Assembly (NCBI GenBank): GCA_007693785.1
Contig: RECY01000026.1
Span: forward strand, 1 to 64,000
DNA: 64,000 bases
Source: Phycisphaerales bacterium
GTDB lineage: Bacteria > Planctomycetota > Phycisphaerae > Phycisphaerales > UBA1924
Direction of reading: 5' to 3'
A program made the position numbers and the translations under genes. The notes under the pieces are model-generated. The model worked only from the letters and a program-made list of their open reading frames with translations. It ran no database searches and was not told where the DNA came from. This document shows, piece by piece, positions 41,784 through 51,482 of this stretch. Every line of letters begins with the position of its first letter. The first letter of the stretch is position 1.

Positions 41784-42161
41784 TCAGCGGCCGCGGAGCT
41801 CGGTGAAGCGGATGGGTCCCCAGCCGTCTTGCGACCTGGAGACTTCGAGGATGTTCTGTCCGCGGTTGAGCCATCGCCTCGTGGGCGGGAGGCCGCGTTC
41901 GTGGCGTTCGAGGACTTCGAGTCGGACGCGGTCGGCCCACGGGCTGCGGACGGGCCCGAAGAGGGCGCTGCCGCCGGGCTCGACGGCGCCTTGCTCGAGG
42001 ACGAGCGGGTCATCGACGAGGCGATCGCGGACGAGCTGAACGTCGAGCGGGGCTTGGGTGTTGTTGCGGATCTCAACCGAGTAGCTCGGCGAGCAGGCCG
42101 GGAGTGCGGACGCGGCGGCAAGAACGAGGGCGGCGATCGCGAGGGGTCGGGGTTCGGTCAT
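41784..42161 (-). CDS. small lipoprotein
   Basis: A protein of 125 residues from ATG 42161. N-terminus LAIAALVLAAASALPACSPS is a lipoprotein signal (LPAC). The mature part is a small beta domain: YSVEIRNNTQAPLDVQLVRD, VEPGGSALFGPVRSPW, ADRVRLEVLERHERG. Family not recognised. It is divergent from the zinc-ribbon membrane protein at 42250; both starts lie within 90 bases and each has a TACGCT box. Confidence 0.7.
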   Translation of the reverse strand: MTEPRPLAIAALVLAAASALPACSPSYSVEIRNNTQAPLDVQLVRDRLVDDPLVLEQGAVEPGGSALFGPVRSPWADRVRLEVLERHERGLPPTRRWLNRGQNILEVSRSQDGWGPIRFTELRGR

Positions 42162-42167
42162 CGATGA

Positions 42168-42173
42168 AGCGTA
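42168..42173 (-). promoter_or_regulatory. putative leaderless -10 box (lipoprotein)
   Basis: TACGCT on the minus strand, 6 bases before the ATG at 42161. Confidence 0.5.
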
Positions 42174-42237
42174 GTGCGTGCCACGATGGGCGGCTCGGAC
42201 GGTGCTCTTCGGGCTGGGGGCGGAGCGCTCGGTTGGG

Positions 42238-42243
42238 TACGCT
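42238..42243 (+). promoter_or_regulatory. putative leaderless -10 box (zinc-ribbon membrane protein)
   Basis: TACGCT, 6 bases before the ATG at 42250; identical hexamer and spacing to the divergent gene. Confidence 0.5.
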
Positions 42244-42249
42244 GGGCGC

Positions 42250-43320
42250 ATGTTTGGGCTCACGCTTTCGGAATGGCTGTGGTACGGCGCCGGCGGGGTG
42301 GTCGTCGCCGGGGGGCTGGTCGGGCTTGTGCGGACGTGGGTGTGCCGACGCCGCCCGCGCTGGCGCCACTGCCCGCGGTGCCTCTATGACATGCGGGCGA
42401 CAGGCGGGCGACGTTGCCCGGAGTGCGGGGGGGAGGCGCGGAGCGAGCGGGCGATGTTCCGGGCTCGATCGCGTCGGCGGCATGTTGTCGCGGGCCTGGC
42501 GATGTTGTTGATCGGTGCCGGTATCGCGATCCACGGCTACACGCGTCAGCAGGCGCAGGGGTGGTGGTCGCTGGTCCCGACAGCGGTGTTGCTGGAGGCC
42601 GTCGGCCGTCCGGGGTCTGGCGAAGCGAGCGCGGTGTTGCGGAGCCGATTGGCGCAGGCGAGACCCCCGGCGTTCAATTCGCTTGAAGAACAGCGACGAC
42701 ACCTTCGTGCGTTGGAGCGGCTGCAGCGCACTCGCCCATCGCCCGAGGCGCTCGCGGGGGCGCCGCCCACCGCGACGCGGCGGATCTGGCTGGAATCGTC
42801 GATGGCGCGCCTTGTGTATGAGCTTGCGGATCCGGATCTGCTTCTCGAACAGGCCGAGCGGCTGATTGGTTCCGACGACGTGGAGACCCGAAACATGGCG
42901 CTCACGCTTATGGCGGGCGCGGCGCGTGACCTCGACTCGTTGCCCCCGCTCGGCGAGCACTGGAAGCAAGCTGCGGAGAGCCGTCTCGGGCGTCCGCCGG
43001 CACCTGGCCGGGGCAGCGGGCGGCAACGGGAGCCGCTTGTGCCGCTGGAGTACGAGGATGACACGCAGGCGCTGATTGTTCTGCTGGCGTGCGAGGACAT
43101 GAGTGACCCCAACGCCTGGTCCGCGCTGCTGGGCGAGGGGATGCGGATCTATTTTGCGCCGCTCATCAACGCGATCAATCTCGCTCAGACAAGCCCGCAC
43201 GAGCACCATCGGCGTCACGCCGAGGCCTTCACGCGTGCGTTGGACGATTCGGGGCTCGGGTGGGTCGAGCACGTGCGTCGCAGGCTGCATCCGCAACCCC
43301 GCGGGAACACTCCCCGATGA
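42250..43320 (+). CDS. membrane protein with zinc ribbon between two helices
   Basis: A protein of 356 residues. Transmembrane helix 1 is LWYGAGGVVVAGGLVGLV; then a zinc ribbon CPRCLYDMRATGGRRCPECG; then helix 2 HVVAGLAMLLIGAGIAIHG. The CPxCxYD..CPECG ribbon near a membrane segment is frequent in Phycisphaerae. The C-terminal about 260 residues are helical and contain HEAT-like or TPR-like helices (EQAERLIGSDDVETRNMALT), with no catalytic motif. The role is unknown; a membrane-bound scaffold is a possibility. Confidence 0.7.
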   Translation: MFGLTLSEWLWYGAGGVVVAGGLVGLVRTWVCRRRPRWRHCPRCLYDMRATGGRRCPECGGEARSERAMFRARSRRRHVVAGLAMLLIGAGIAIHGYTRQQAQGWWSLVPTAVLLEAVGRPGSGEASAVLRSRLAQARPPAFNSLEEQRRHLRALERLQRTRPSPEALAGAPPTATRRIWLESSMARLVYELADPDLLLEQAERLIGSDDVETRNMALTLMAGAARDLDSLPPLGEHWKQAAESRLGRPPAPGRGSGRQREPLVPLEYEDDTQALIVLLACEDMSDPNAWSALLGEGMRIYFAPLINAINLAQTSPHEHHRRHAEAFTRALDDSGLGWVEHVRRRLHPQPRGNTPR

Positions 43321-43443
43321 GGGCTGGCCGATCTCAGCCCCGCCCCGGGCCGCCGCTAGAATCTGGCTTTGGGCGTTTCCCGAAGCTTGGGGAGCGTCGA
43401 TGGCCTTGGCCTGTTCGCGGCCCGTCGCCGGGGAGTTGCCCGC

Positions 43444-44886
43444 ATGATTTCTGAGAACGCCGCCGCCCGATTCGCCCCGGACGCCCTCCGCCAGAAGCTG
43501 GCGGATGGGCCGCTGACCAAGCGGATCCCGACCTTCCCCTGGGCGGATCCGAAGGACCGGCACGTCGTCGGTTACGACGAGTACGTCCGCACCGGCGGGT
43601 ACAAGGGTCTGGAGAAGGCCCTGACGATGCCGCGGGCGGACGTCGTGGAGCTGGTGAAGGCCTCGACGCTGCGCGGTCGCGGCGGGGCCGGGTTCCCGAC
43701 GGGGCTGAAGTGGACGTTCCTGCCGAAGCTTGAACTGGACGAGGACGGCAACGAGGTCGAGGGCGAGCCTCGGTACCTGGCGATCAACGCCGACGAGTCG
43801 GAGCCGGGGACGTTCAAGGACCGGCTGCTGATGGACTTTGACCCGCACCTGATGCTCGAGGGCATCGCGATCTGCTGCTACGCGTGCAAGCTGGAGAAGG
43901 CGTACATCTTCATCCGCGGCGAGTATCACCACCAGGCGCACGTGGTGGAGCAGGCGATCGCCGAGGCGTACGAGCAGGGGATCTTCGGCCCGAAGGGGCT
44001 GATGGGTGGCGCGAGCAACGCGGGCGGGAAGCCGTTCGCCGTGGATTGCTACCTGCATCGCGGTGCGGGTGCGTACATCTGCGGCGAGGAGACGGGGCTG
44101 CTGGAGGCGCTGGAGGGCAAGCGGGGCTGGCCGCGGATCAAGCCGCCGTTCCCGGCGATCAAGGGCCTGTTCGACCGCCCGACGATCATCAACAACGTCG
44201 AGACGCTGGCGCACCTGCCGACGATCGTGGAGCACGGGAGCGCGTGGTTCTGCGACCAGGGCGTGGAGAGCACGGTCGGCGGGCCGCCGAGCTTCGGGAC
44301 CAAGCTGATGGGGGTTTCGGGGCACGTCGAGCGCCCGGGCGTGTTCGAGTGCGAGCTGGGCATCCCGCTGCGGACGCTGGTGGAGCAATACTGCGGCGGG
44401 ATGCGCGGGGGCAAGAAGTTCAAGGGCGCGATCGCGGGCGGGGTCAGCATGGGTGTGCTGAGCGCGGATCAGTACGAGGCCGAGCTCGATTTCGATATCG
44501 GGCGGAAGTACAACGTGCTGGGGCTCGGGACGGCGTGCCCGACGGTCTTCGACGAGGACACGGACATGGTGGCGGTCGCCCGGAACATCGCGCGGTTCTT
44601 CAAGCACGAGTCGTGCGGGCAGTGCACGCCGTGCCGGGAGGGTAGCGGGTGGCTCTACCAGCTCATGCTCCGGATCGAGGCGGGGGACGCACGAACGAAG
44701 GACCTGGACCTGGCGCTGGAGATCGGGACGAGCATGGGCTCGATGCCCGGCACGACGATCTGCGGCCTGGCCGACGGGAACAACTGGGCCCTGCGGACGA
44801 TCATGAACAAGTACCGGGACGAGTTCGAGGCGCGTGTGCGGCGGACGTACGTGCCGGTGAACGTGACGGTGGGGAGCAAGGGCTAA
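43444..44886 (+). CDS. nuoF: NADH-quinone oxidoreductase subunit F
   Basis: A protein of 480 residues; ATG at 43444 with GGGGAG 8 bases upstream. It oxidises NADH through FMN in the peripheral arm of complex I. NAD/FMN-binding region: RGRGGAGFPTGLKWTF, YLAINADESEPGTFKDRLLM, FIRGEYHHQA, GAGAYICGEETGLLEALEG. The [4Fe-4S] ligands are in HESCGQCTPCREG and ICGLADG. Length is normal to slightly long. nuoE, normally adjacent, is at 59119-59658 on the opposite strand, and no other nuo genes are nearby, so the complex is encoded at dispersed loci. Confidence 0.94.
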   Translation: MISENAAARFAPDALRQKLADGPLTKRIPTFPWADPKDRHVVGYDEYVRTGGYKGLEKALTMPRADVVELVKASTLRGRGGAGFPTGLKWTFLPKLELDEDGNEVEGEPRYLAINADESEPGTFKDRLLMDFDPHLMLEGIAICCYACKLEKAYIFIRGEYHHQAHVVEQAIAEAYEQGIFGPKGLMGGASNAGGKPFAVDCYLHRGAGAYICGEETGLLEALEGKRGWPRIKPPFPAIKGLFDRPTIINNVETLAHLPTIVEHGSAWFCDQGVESTVGGPPSFGTKLMGVSGHVERPGVFECELGIPLRTLVEQYCGGMRGGKKFKGAIAGGVSMGVLSADQYEAELDFDIGRKYNVLGLGTACPTVFDEDTDMVAVARNIARFFKHESCGQCTPCREGSGWLYQLMLRIEAGDARTKDLDLALEIGTSMGSMPGTTICGLADGNNWALRTIMNKYRDEFEARVRRTYVPVNVTVGSKG

Positions 44887-45025
44887 GACTCGTCTCCGCA
44901 TGCGGCTGCTTGGCACTACACTCCACTGGGTGTGATGAAGGCCTGAACGGGTTTTGATCGCACCCTTGCCGAGCGTCTCGGCTTCCGCGGCACTTCTCGC
45001 ACCGCCGCACTGGATCGCATTGCTG

Positions 45026-45784
45026 ATGGACCCTGACCGACCATCGTCGCCCGAGCATGGTGTAGCCGCCGGGGAGCGGGACGAGCCGCCGTCTGCTGAG
45101 GAGCCCGGGCGAAGTCCGGCCCGCCCGCTGGGTGTGGCCGACGCCGACGGCGCTCCTGTTTCCGCCGATCCCGCGATGGATCCTCATGCGATCGACTGCC
45201 ACGTCGACGACGCGACCGGGCGTCTTGCGCCGGACGCGCTCGGGTGGGTGCGTGATCGTGTGCACGCGGCGAGTGTGCAACTCTGCCGCGAGCACGGCGT
45301 GCCGGGGGGCGAGGTGCGGGCGCGGATCATCGACGACGCGGCGATGGAAGCCGCCCATGTTGAGTATCTCGACACGCCCGGCACGACCGACGTAATCACC
45401 TTCGACCTCGCCGGGGGGATGTCGGGCGTGGTCGGTGAGGCGAGCGAAGCACGGCGCCCGCTCGATGCGGACGGCTTGCCCGACACGTCACAGGCACTCG
45501 CCCCGCCGGCCCCGATCGACGTGGACATGCTGCTCTGCCTGGACGAGGCCGAGCGGCAGGCGCGCGAGCGTGGGCATGAGGCGGCGAAGGAGTTGCTGCT
45601 CTACGCGCTCCACGGCGTGCTGCACTGCCTGGGGTACGACGATCATGATGAGGCGTCGTTCGCCGCGATGCACGAGGCCGAGGACCGCGTGCTGAGCGCG
45701 ATCGGGGTCGGACCGCTCTTCGCGTCCGACGAAGCGGCCCGCGCGCGCGAGGCGAACCCTGGGCGCGAAGGGGGCGTGTCGTGA
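45026..45784 (+). CDS. ybeY: endoribonuclease YbeY
   Basis: The start is uncertain: ATG 45026 gives 252 residues, ATG 45176 gives 202, which is closer to the usual 150-170. The metal-binding signature HGVLHCLGYDDHDEASFAAM (HxxxHxxxxxH) is clear, as is the upstream TTDVITFDL strand. The N-terminal extension is Pro/Asp-rich and disordered; between the TFDL strand and DVDMLLCLDEAERQ lies an insertion of about 25 residues. YbeY matures the 16S rRNA 3' end and takes part in ribosome quality control. The stop overlaps the GTG start of the CBS-domain protein by four bases; ybeY next to a CorC-like gene is a common arrangement. Confidence 0.88.
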   Translation: MDPDRPSSPEHGVAAGERDEPPSAEEPGRSPARPLGVADADGAPVSADPAMDPHAIDCHVDDATGRLAPDALGWVRDRVHAASVQLCREHGVPGGEVRARIIDDAAMEAAHVEYLDTPGTTDVITFDLAGGMSGVVGEASEARRPLDADGLPDTSQALAPPAPIDVDMLLCLDEAERQARERGHEAAKELLLYALHGVLHCLGYDDHDEASFAAMHEAEDRVLSAIGVGPLFASDEAARAREANPGREGGVS

Positions 45785-47163
45785 CGCTGACGGCCTCGCT
45801 GCTGATTTTCTGCATCGGGCTGGCGGCCAGCGCGTTTCTCGCGGCTTTGCAGATGTCGCTGCGATGGAGCGGTCGCGGGGCGCTCGAGGCGCTGGCCGAC
45901 CGCAAGGGCAGCCCGAAGCTGCGTGCGCGCATCGACGCGATTGTCGGCGACCTCAACGGGCACGCGGCGGCCGTCGCGCTGCCGCGGACGATCGCGACGC
46001 TGCTGGTCGCCGTCTCGGCGGTGTTCCTGGTCGCGGCGATGAAGCAGGCCGATCACCCGGGCGTGGTGAGCGTGGTGGTGGGGACGCTTGGCGCGGGCGT
46101 GTTGCTCTGGTTGCTCGCGGTGGTGGTGCCGCAGTCGGTCTCGAGCCACGCGGCGGAGCGGACGATCTGCCGGTGGAGCGGGCTGATCCGTGCGGTGTAC
46201 GTCGCGGTCGCGCCGGTGCGCGGCGCGGTGGACCTGCTGGACGAGATCGTGCGCCGCTTGGCGGGGGAGAGCGACATCGACGAGGACGAGGCGCTCGAGG
46301 CGGGGCTTCGGAGCGTGGTGGAGGAGGGCGAGGGTCGGATCGACGACAACGCGCGGGAGATGATCGAGGCGGTGGTGGATTTTGCGACGACGACGGTCGA
46401 GCAGATCATGACGCCGCGGACGGAAGTGACGAGCCTGGAGCACACCGACGATCTGGACGCGGTGATGGCGTTCCTGTCGACCGCCGGGCACAGCCGCGTG
46501 CCGATTCACCGCGACAACCTCGACCACGTCGAAGGGATTCTCTACGCGAAGGACCTGTTGCATTGGCTCGCGAGCGACGAGGCGAAGGGGGACGCGCAGT
46601 CGAGCTTCCGTCTGAGCGCGATCCTGCGCCCGGTGACGTTTGTGCCGGAGACGAAGACGATCCGCGAGCTGCTGGCGGAGCTGATGGCGAACCGGGTGCA
46701 CATCGCGATGGTGGCCGACGAGTACGGCGGGACCAGCGGGCTGGTCACGATCGAGGACATCGTGGAGGAGATCTTCGGGGAGATCCGCGACGAGTACGAG
46801 CTTGAGGACGAGGACACGGACTCGGTGGACATCGATTCGGAGCGGCGCGTCGCGGTGATGGAAGCGCGGACCGAGATCGACGACGCGAACGACCGGCTCG
46901 ACACGATCGGGCTCGAGCTGCCCGAGCACGAGGACTACGACACGGTCGGCGGGTTTGTGACCGTGACGCTGGGGCGCATCCCGGCGGCCGGCGAGGTGCT
47001 GCGCCACGAGGGCGTGCTGGTCACCGTGCTGGAGGCCGAGGCGACGCGGGTGACGAAGGTGCGGATTGAGCCGGTCGACAGCGGCGATTCGGCGGCGACG
47101 CGCACCGAGGCCGCCCGCGAGACGGCGAACGAGCCGGACCGGGCGTCGCGCGAGTCGGCGTGA
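45781..47163 (+). CDS. CorC/HlyC-type CBS-domain membrane protein
   Basis: A protein of 460 residues starting at GTG 45781, overlapping ybeY (GTGA). Residues 1-150 contain transmembrane segments (MTLTASLLIFCIGLAASAFL, TIATLLVAVSAVFLVAAM, VVVGTLGAGVLLWLLAVVV), as in the DUF21 transporter part, then two CBS repeats (EQIMTPRTEVTSLE and MVADEYGGTSGLVTIEDIVE, the family signature), and a CorC_HlyC C-terminal domain (DTIGLELPEHEDYDTVGGFV). Such proteins are linked to Mg2+/Co2+ homeostasis. The acidic tail ends the protein. The coupling to ybeY supports a link between ribosome maturation and metal balance. Confidence 0.88.
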   Translation: MTLTASLLIFCIGLAASAFLAALQMSLRWSGRGALEALADRKGSPKLRARIDAIVGDLNGHAAAVALPRTIATLLVAVSAVFLVAAMKQADHPGVVSVVVGTLGAGVLLWLLAVVVPQSVSSHAAERTICRWSGLIRAVYVAVAPVRGAVDLLDEIVRRLAGESDIDEDEALEAGLRSVVEEGEGRIDDNAREMIEAVVDFATTTVEQIMTPRTEVTSLEHTDDLDAVMAFLSTAGHSRVPIHRDNLDHVEGILYAKDLLHWLASDEAKGDAQSSFRLSAILRPVTFVPETKTIRELLAELMANRVHIAMVADEYGGTSGLVTIEDIVEEIFGEIRDEYELEDEDTDSVDIDSERRVAVMEARTEIDDANDRLDTIGLELPEHEDYDTVGGFVTVTLGRIPAAGEVLRHEGVLVTVLEAEATRVTKVRIEPVDSGDSAATRTEAARETANEPDRASRESA

Positions 47164-47191
47164 TCGCAGAGGCCTGACGGTGGATGCCGCG

Positions 47192-47343
47192 TGTGCCGCT
47201 GACCTTGTGTGCAAGGTCAGTGCTCCGATGCTGCCGTGCTCTCTCCTGGAGTTTCCGTTCGGCCTGAAAGGGATGCGCCGAGAGGCGAAGAGACGGGAAG
47301 GGCGGCCCGGAGCACTGACCTCTCGGAAGAGGTCAGTGGCACC
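47192..47343. repeat. family A MITE-like unit, topA downstream copy
   Basis: TGTGCCGCTGACCTTGTGTG..GGTCAGTGCTCC, spacer of about 80 bases, then GAGCACTGACCTCTCGG..GTCAGTGGCACC. It lies between convergent genes (CBS protein and topA). Confidence 0.8.
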
Positions 47344-47400
47344 ATGGCACGGTGTTCGCACGGGCGGGTGCCCGCGCCACCGGGGGAAGATCATCCTCGA

Positions 47401-50202
47401 TCAGCGCTTCGCGCCCGCGGCTTCGCGTGGGTCGTCTTGCAGGAGCAACTGGTCCACCGTCGGCGCGTTCGCCAGCGGCTTGCCCTTCGCGTCGGTCAGC
47501 GGCTCGCTGTCCAGCGTCTCGATGATCGGCACGGGGTTGGCCGCCTCGTGTTTCTCGAGTGTCGCTTCGAGCTCTTTCCGCTTCGCGTCGCTGAGCTCCG
47601 TCCACTTGCCGCGTCCTCGGCACTTCGGGAACGCGCTGCACCCCAGCCACGGCCCGCGCACGCCGGAGCGCAGGTTCAGCTTCGACCCGCACCGTGCGCA
47701 CACTTCGTCCGTTTCCAGCGGCGGCACGCTCGGGGCGGTCACGCGCCCCTGCTTGTCGATGTTCAGGATCATCCCGTCGCTCGCCGACTCGCCGTCTTCC
47801 GGGAGCGTCGTGAGGAACGGGCCGAAGCGTCCGGTCTTGCGCACCATCGGGCGACCGGTCTTCGGGCAGCGCACGTTGACGAACTCGGCCGGGCGCGGTC
47901 GCCCCTCGCGGTCGCACGGGCAGGCGTAGGTGCAGTCCGGGTAGCGCTCGCAGCTCAGGAACCGTCCGTTTTTGCCGAAGCGGTAGACGAGCCCGGCGCC
48001 GCAGGTCTGGCACTTGTATTCGGCGGGCGCGGGGACGACCTCCGCCTTGGCGTGCTGGAGCTCTTCGTGCGCGCGCTCGAGGCGCTCGGTGAACGGGCCG
48101 TAGAAGCGTTGGAGCATCTCGATCCAGTCCAGGTGCTCGTCCTCGACCTTGTCGAGCTGGGCCTCCATGTCGCGGGTGTACCCGACGTCCATGATCTCGG
48201 GGAACGCCTCGACGAGCTTGTCGGTCACGACCTCGCCGAGGTCGGTCGAGTAGAAGCGCCTCTCGAGCTGCTCGGCGTACTTGCGGTCCTGGATCACCTG
48301 GATGATCGAGGCGTAGGTGCTGGGGCGGCCGATGCCCTCGCTCTCGAGCGTCTTGATGAGGCTGGCTTCGGTGTAGCGGGCCGGGGGGCTGCTGAAACGT
48401 TGCTGGGCTTCGATGCCAAAGGGGCGCAGGTCGCGTCCTTCTTCGACGCGCGGGAGGACTAGGTCCTCCCCGCCCGTGGGCACGCCGGCGACTTTGTAGA
48501 ACCCGTCGAACGCGAGCACGCGCCCGGTCGCCTTGAACAGGCACGGGCGCGACTTGTCCGTCCCGCCCTCGATCCAGACCGTCGTGGCGTCCCACTGCGC
48601 CGGCACCATCTGGCAGGCGACGAACCGCTCCCAGATGATCGTGTAGAGCTTGAGTTGGTCCGGCTTGAGGGCCTTGGCGACCGCGCTCGGCGTGAGCCCG
48701 GGGTTCGTCGGGCGGATCGCCTCGTGCGCCTCCTGGGCGGCTTTGTTGCTGCTGGTGTAGACGTTCGCCTTGTCGGGCAGGTAGCCCTTGCCGAACTTGT
48801 TCTCGATGTAGTTCCGCGCGCTCGTGATCGCCTCGGGGCTGAGGTGGGTCGAGTCGGTCCGCATGTAGGTGATGAGCCCGACCGGGCCCTCGCCCGGGAT
48901 CTCGACGCCCTCGTAGAGGCCCTGGGCCGCACGCATCGTGCGCTGCGCGCCGAAGCCCAGGCGGCTGCTCGCGGCCTGCTGCAGCGTGCTCGTGATGAAC
49001 GGCGCCGGCGGGCGGCTCGTCGTCCGCTTGGTCTCGATCGACTTCACCGCGTACGGCGTCGACGTCGCCACGCCGCCCTCGATCGTCCGCTCCCACCGCG
49101 CCGGCCCGCGGCCCGCGCGGTTCTCGCTCGTGCGCACTTTGACGTCGGTCATCCCCGCGAGGCGCGCAACCTCCGCCACGCCCGGCGTGATATCACAGTC
49201 CGCGGCCTTCTCGAACCGCGCCCCGTCCGTGCCGGCAACCTGCGAGACGTCGAACTTCGCCCCGCCGACCTCGACAAGCTCGGCCCGGATCGTCCCGCGC
49301 TCGCTCATCCACTGGTTGCGGCTCTTGATCGTGGGGGGGTTCCCCTTCTCGTCGCGGCTCGCGAGCAGCTTGGCCCATTCCGGCGCGAGCTTCACGGCGT
49401 CCGCCTCGCTCAGCGCGAAGCTCGCCTGCACGTTCCACGACTCGTCCGGCACGAACGCCCGGATCTCCCGCTCGCGATCCACCACCAACCGCACGGCCAC
49501 GCTCTGCACGCGCCCCGCGCTCAGCCCCCGCGCCACCTTCTTCCAGAGCAGCGGCGAGACCTGGTAGCCCACGATCCGGTCCAGGATTCGGCGCGCCTGC
49601 TGCGCGTTCACGCGGTCCTCGTCGATCGGGTGCGGGTTCTGGAACGCGCGCCCGATCTCGGCCTTGGTGATCGCGGCGAAGATCACCCGCTTCGCGTCCT
49701 TGGACGGGATCTCCAACTCCTGCGCCAGGTGCCAGGCGATCGCCTCGCCTTCGCGGTCAAGGTCGGTCGCGAACCAGACGTCGCCGCCGGAGCCGAGCGC
49801 GTCCTTGGCGGCCCGCTTCAGGTCGCGGATCACGCCCTCCTTGCCGTCGAGGATCTCATAGGTCGGGGTGAACCGCTTGCCGAGGTCCACGCCCGGCACG
49901 GGGCTCTTGTCCCCCTTGGGGGCCTTGCTGGGTAGATCCCGCACGTGCCCGACGCTGGCGAGCACGACGTAGTCTGCCCCGAGGTACTTGTTGATCGTCT
50001 TCGCCTTGCTCGGGCTTTCGACGATGACCAGGTGGCGTCCCTTCGCCTGCCCGGCCTTGTAGCCGAGCCCGCGACCGCGGGTGCGCGTGGCGCCCGCACC
50101 CGGCACCGCGTCGGCACCGGCGGGCGATGCCTTGGCGGTCGTCTTGCGGGTCGTCTTCTTGCCGGCCTTCTTTGTGGTTTTTTTCGTCGTGCGCTTGGCC
50201 AT
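47401..50202 (-). CDS. topA: DNA topoisomerase I
   Basis: A protein of 933 residues from ATG 50202. The N-terminus is a Lys/Thr-rich tail (MAKRTTKKTTKKAGKKTTRK), unusual for TopA. TOPRIM: LVIVESPSKAKTINKYLG and ATDLDREGEAIAWHLAQE. The catalytic Tyr is in GLITYMRTDSTHLSPEA; the helix QAASSRLGFGAQRTMRAAQ is typical. The C-terminus has two zinc-ribbon repeats (CQTCGAGLVYRFGKNGRFLS and CARCGSKLNLRSGV), one with CP..CT variation. It relaxes negative supercoils ahead of transcription. The gene has no clear Shine-Dalgarno sequence. Confidence 0.94.
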   Translation of the reverse strand: MAKRTTKKTTKKAGKKTTRKTTAKASPAGADAVPGAGATRTRGRGLGYKAGQAKGRHLVIVESPSKAKTINKYLGADYVVLASVGHVRDLPSKAPKGDKSPVPGVDLGKRFTPTYEILDGKEGVIRDLKRAAKDALGSGGDVWFATDLDREGEAIAWHLAQELEIPSKDAKRVIFAAITKAEIGRAFQNPHPIDEDRVNAQQARRILDRIVGYQVSPLLWKKVARGLSAGRVQSVAVRLVVDREREIRAFVPDESWNVQASFALSEADAVKLAPEWAKLLASRDEKGNPPTIKSRNQWMSERGTIRAELVEVGGAKFDVSQVAGTDGARFEKAADCDITPGVAEVARLAGMTDVKVRTSENRAGRGPARWERTIEGGVATSTPYAVKSIETKRTTSRPPAPFITSTLQQAASSRLGFGAQRTMRAAQGLYEGVEIPGEGPVGLITYMRTDSTHLSPEAITSARNYIENKFGKGYLPDKANVYTSSNKAAQEAHEAIRPTNPGLTPSAVAKALKPDQLKLYTIIWERFVACQMVPAQWDATTVWIEGGTDKSRPCLFKATGRVLAFDGFYKVAGVPTGGEDLVLPRVEEGRDLRPFGIEAQQRFSSPPARYTEASLIKTLESEGIGRPSTYASIIQVIQDRKYAEQLERRFYSTDLGEVVTDKLVEAFPEIMDVGYTRDMEAQLDKVEDEHLDWIEMLQRFYGPFTERLERAHEELQHAKAEVVPAPAEYKCQTCGAGLVYRFGKNGRFLSCERYPDCTYACPCDREGRPRPAEFVNVRCPKTGRPMVRKTGRFGPFLTTLPEDGESASDGMILNIDKQGRVTAPSVPPLETDEVCARCGSKLNLRSGVRGPWLGCSAFPKCRGRGKWTELSDAKRKELEATLEKHEAANPVPIIETLDSEPLTDAKGKPLANAPTVDQLLLQDDPREAAGAKR

Positions 50203-50339
50203 ATAGAAAGGATCGTCCGTGGGTCCAACCGTCTCGGGGCGTCGCGAGGCCCGCCCCGATGGAACGCCCCGACCGAGCCGAGCGACATCGGTCGCCCGCG
50301 TCGGGACGCTTGACAGGGAAGGGAGATCGCCGCCCGCTG

Positions 50340-51431
50340 TCAAGCCGAACCCGATCCACCCGGCTGATCTTCATCCCCGGTGTTTCCCTCAACCGACGCC
50401 CCCGGCTTCGCCCCGTCCCCATGGGCAGGCACCCCAGCGGACGCGGGCTTGTCGATCGGCTTAAAGCACGTATTGACAACGTGTTGCGCCCATTGCTCCG
50501 CGTCTCCGATTTCGGCCTGGATCCAGACCGCGCCGGGGGTCTGGCGGAGGCGTCGGAGCCAGGTTCGCTGACTTTTTGCGAATCGTCGGGTCTCGATCTT
50601 GATCCGCTCGATCGCGTCCTCAAGGCGGGCCGGGCTGGGCGGTTGCCCGGGGTCGAGGCCTTCCAGCACAGGGAGGAGCTGCTTGGTGCCGAGGGCCTGG
50701 CGGGCCTGCGGGCCGAGGGCGTCGCGCTCGAGCAGTCGTCGGGTTTCGTCGACCAGGCCGCCCTCGACCATGGCGCGGACACGGGCGTTGATCCGCCGGT
50801 TGATCGCCTCGACGCCCCACTCCAGCCCGACGAGGAACCGGTCCCGCGGGCGGGTCGCCTCGGCGTCCCACTGCCCTTGCTGGGCGGTGATGGGTTGCCC
50901 GGTGAGGCGATAGACCTCCAGGGCGCGGACGGTGCGTCGCTCGTCGTTGGGGTGGATCCGGGCGGCGGCCGCCGGGTCCACGCGTTCCAGCTCCGCCCGG
51001 CGCAGGGCGGGATCCATGGCGCGGAGCTCGTCTCGGATCGCCTCGTCGGCCCCGGGCCCTCCCATGAAGCCGTCGAGGAGGGATTTGACGTAGAGGTGCG
51101 TCCCGCCGACGACGATCGGCGTGACGCCCCGGGCGCGGATCTCGGCGATCGCGCCCTCGGCCAGCCGCAGCCAGTCGGCGAGGGCGAACGCCTCGGTCGG
51201 CTCCACGGCATCGATCAGGTGGTGGCGCACGCCGCGGCGTTCGGCTTCGGTCGGCTTAGCGCTGGCGATATCCAGCCCTCTATAGACCTGGAAGGCGTCG
51301 GCACTCACGACCTCCCCCCGCGGGAGCCCGCGCCGTTCGAGTTCGAGGGCGACCGCGACCCCGAGGGCGGATTTCCCGCCGGCCGTGGGCCCGGCGATGA
51401 TCGGGAAGCGGTGTGGCGGGGTGGTGGGCAC
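50340..51431 (-). CDS. miaA: tRNA dimethylallyltransferase
   Basis: A protein of 363 residues. The GTG at 51431 is preferred because TAGCAT lies 5 bases upstream; an ATG further upstream would read through repeat-derived sequence. It transfers the isopentenyl group to A37 of tRNAs reading UNN codons. Motifs: P-loop IIAGPTAGGKSALG, VVSADAFQVYRGLDIASAKP, HHLIDAVEPTEAF, PIVVGGTHLYVKSLLDG, RRTVRALEVYRLTGQPIT, RRFAKSQRTWLRR. A C-terminal Gly/Asp-rich tail of about 35 residues is unusual but common in high-GC planctomycetes. Confidence 0.93.
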   Translation of the reverse strand: MPTTPPHRFPIIAGPTAGGKSALGVAVALELERRGLPRGEVVSADAFQVYRGLDIASAKPTEAERRGVRHHLIDAVEPTEAFALADWLRLAEGAIAEIRARGVTPIVVGGTHLYVKSLLDGFMGGPGADEAIRDELRAMDPALRRAELERVDPAAAARIHPNDERRTVRALEVYRLTGQPITAQQGQWDAEATRPRDRFLVGLEWGVEAINRRINARVRAMVEGGLVDETRRLLERDALGPQARQALGTKQLLPVLEGLDPGQPPSPARLEDAIERIKIETRRFAKSQRTWLRRLRQTPGAVWIQAEIGDAEQWAQHVVNTCFKPIDKPASAGVPAHGDGAKPGASVEGNTGDEDQPGGSGSA

Positions 51432-51436
51432 GCGCG

Positions 51437-51442
51437 ATGCTA
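51437..51442 (-). promoter_or_regulatory. putative leaderless -10 box (miaA)
   Basis: TAGCAT on the minus strand, 5 bases before the GTG at 51431. Confidence 0.45.
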
Positions 51443-51482
51443 TGGGGCGAGCCGATCCCCTGCCCCATCGTGGGACATGTCT

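Noticed and set aside
50203-50343. Longer topA start
   Set aside because: The extension upstream of ATG 50202 lacks homology and the Lys-rich start MAKRTTKK is a plausible natural N-terminus.
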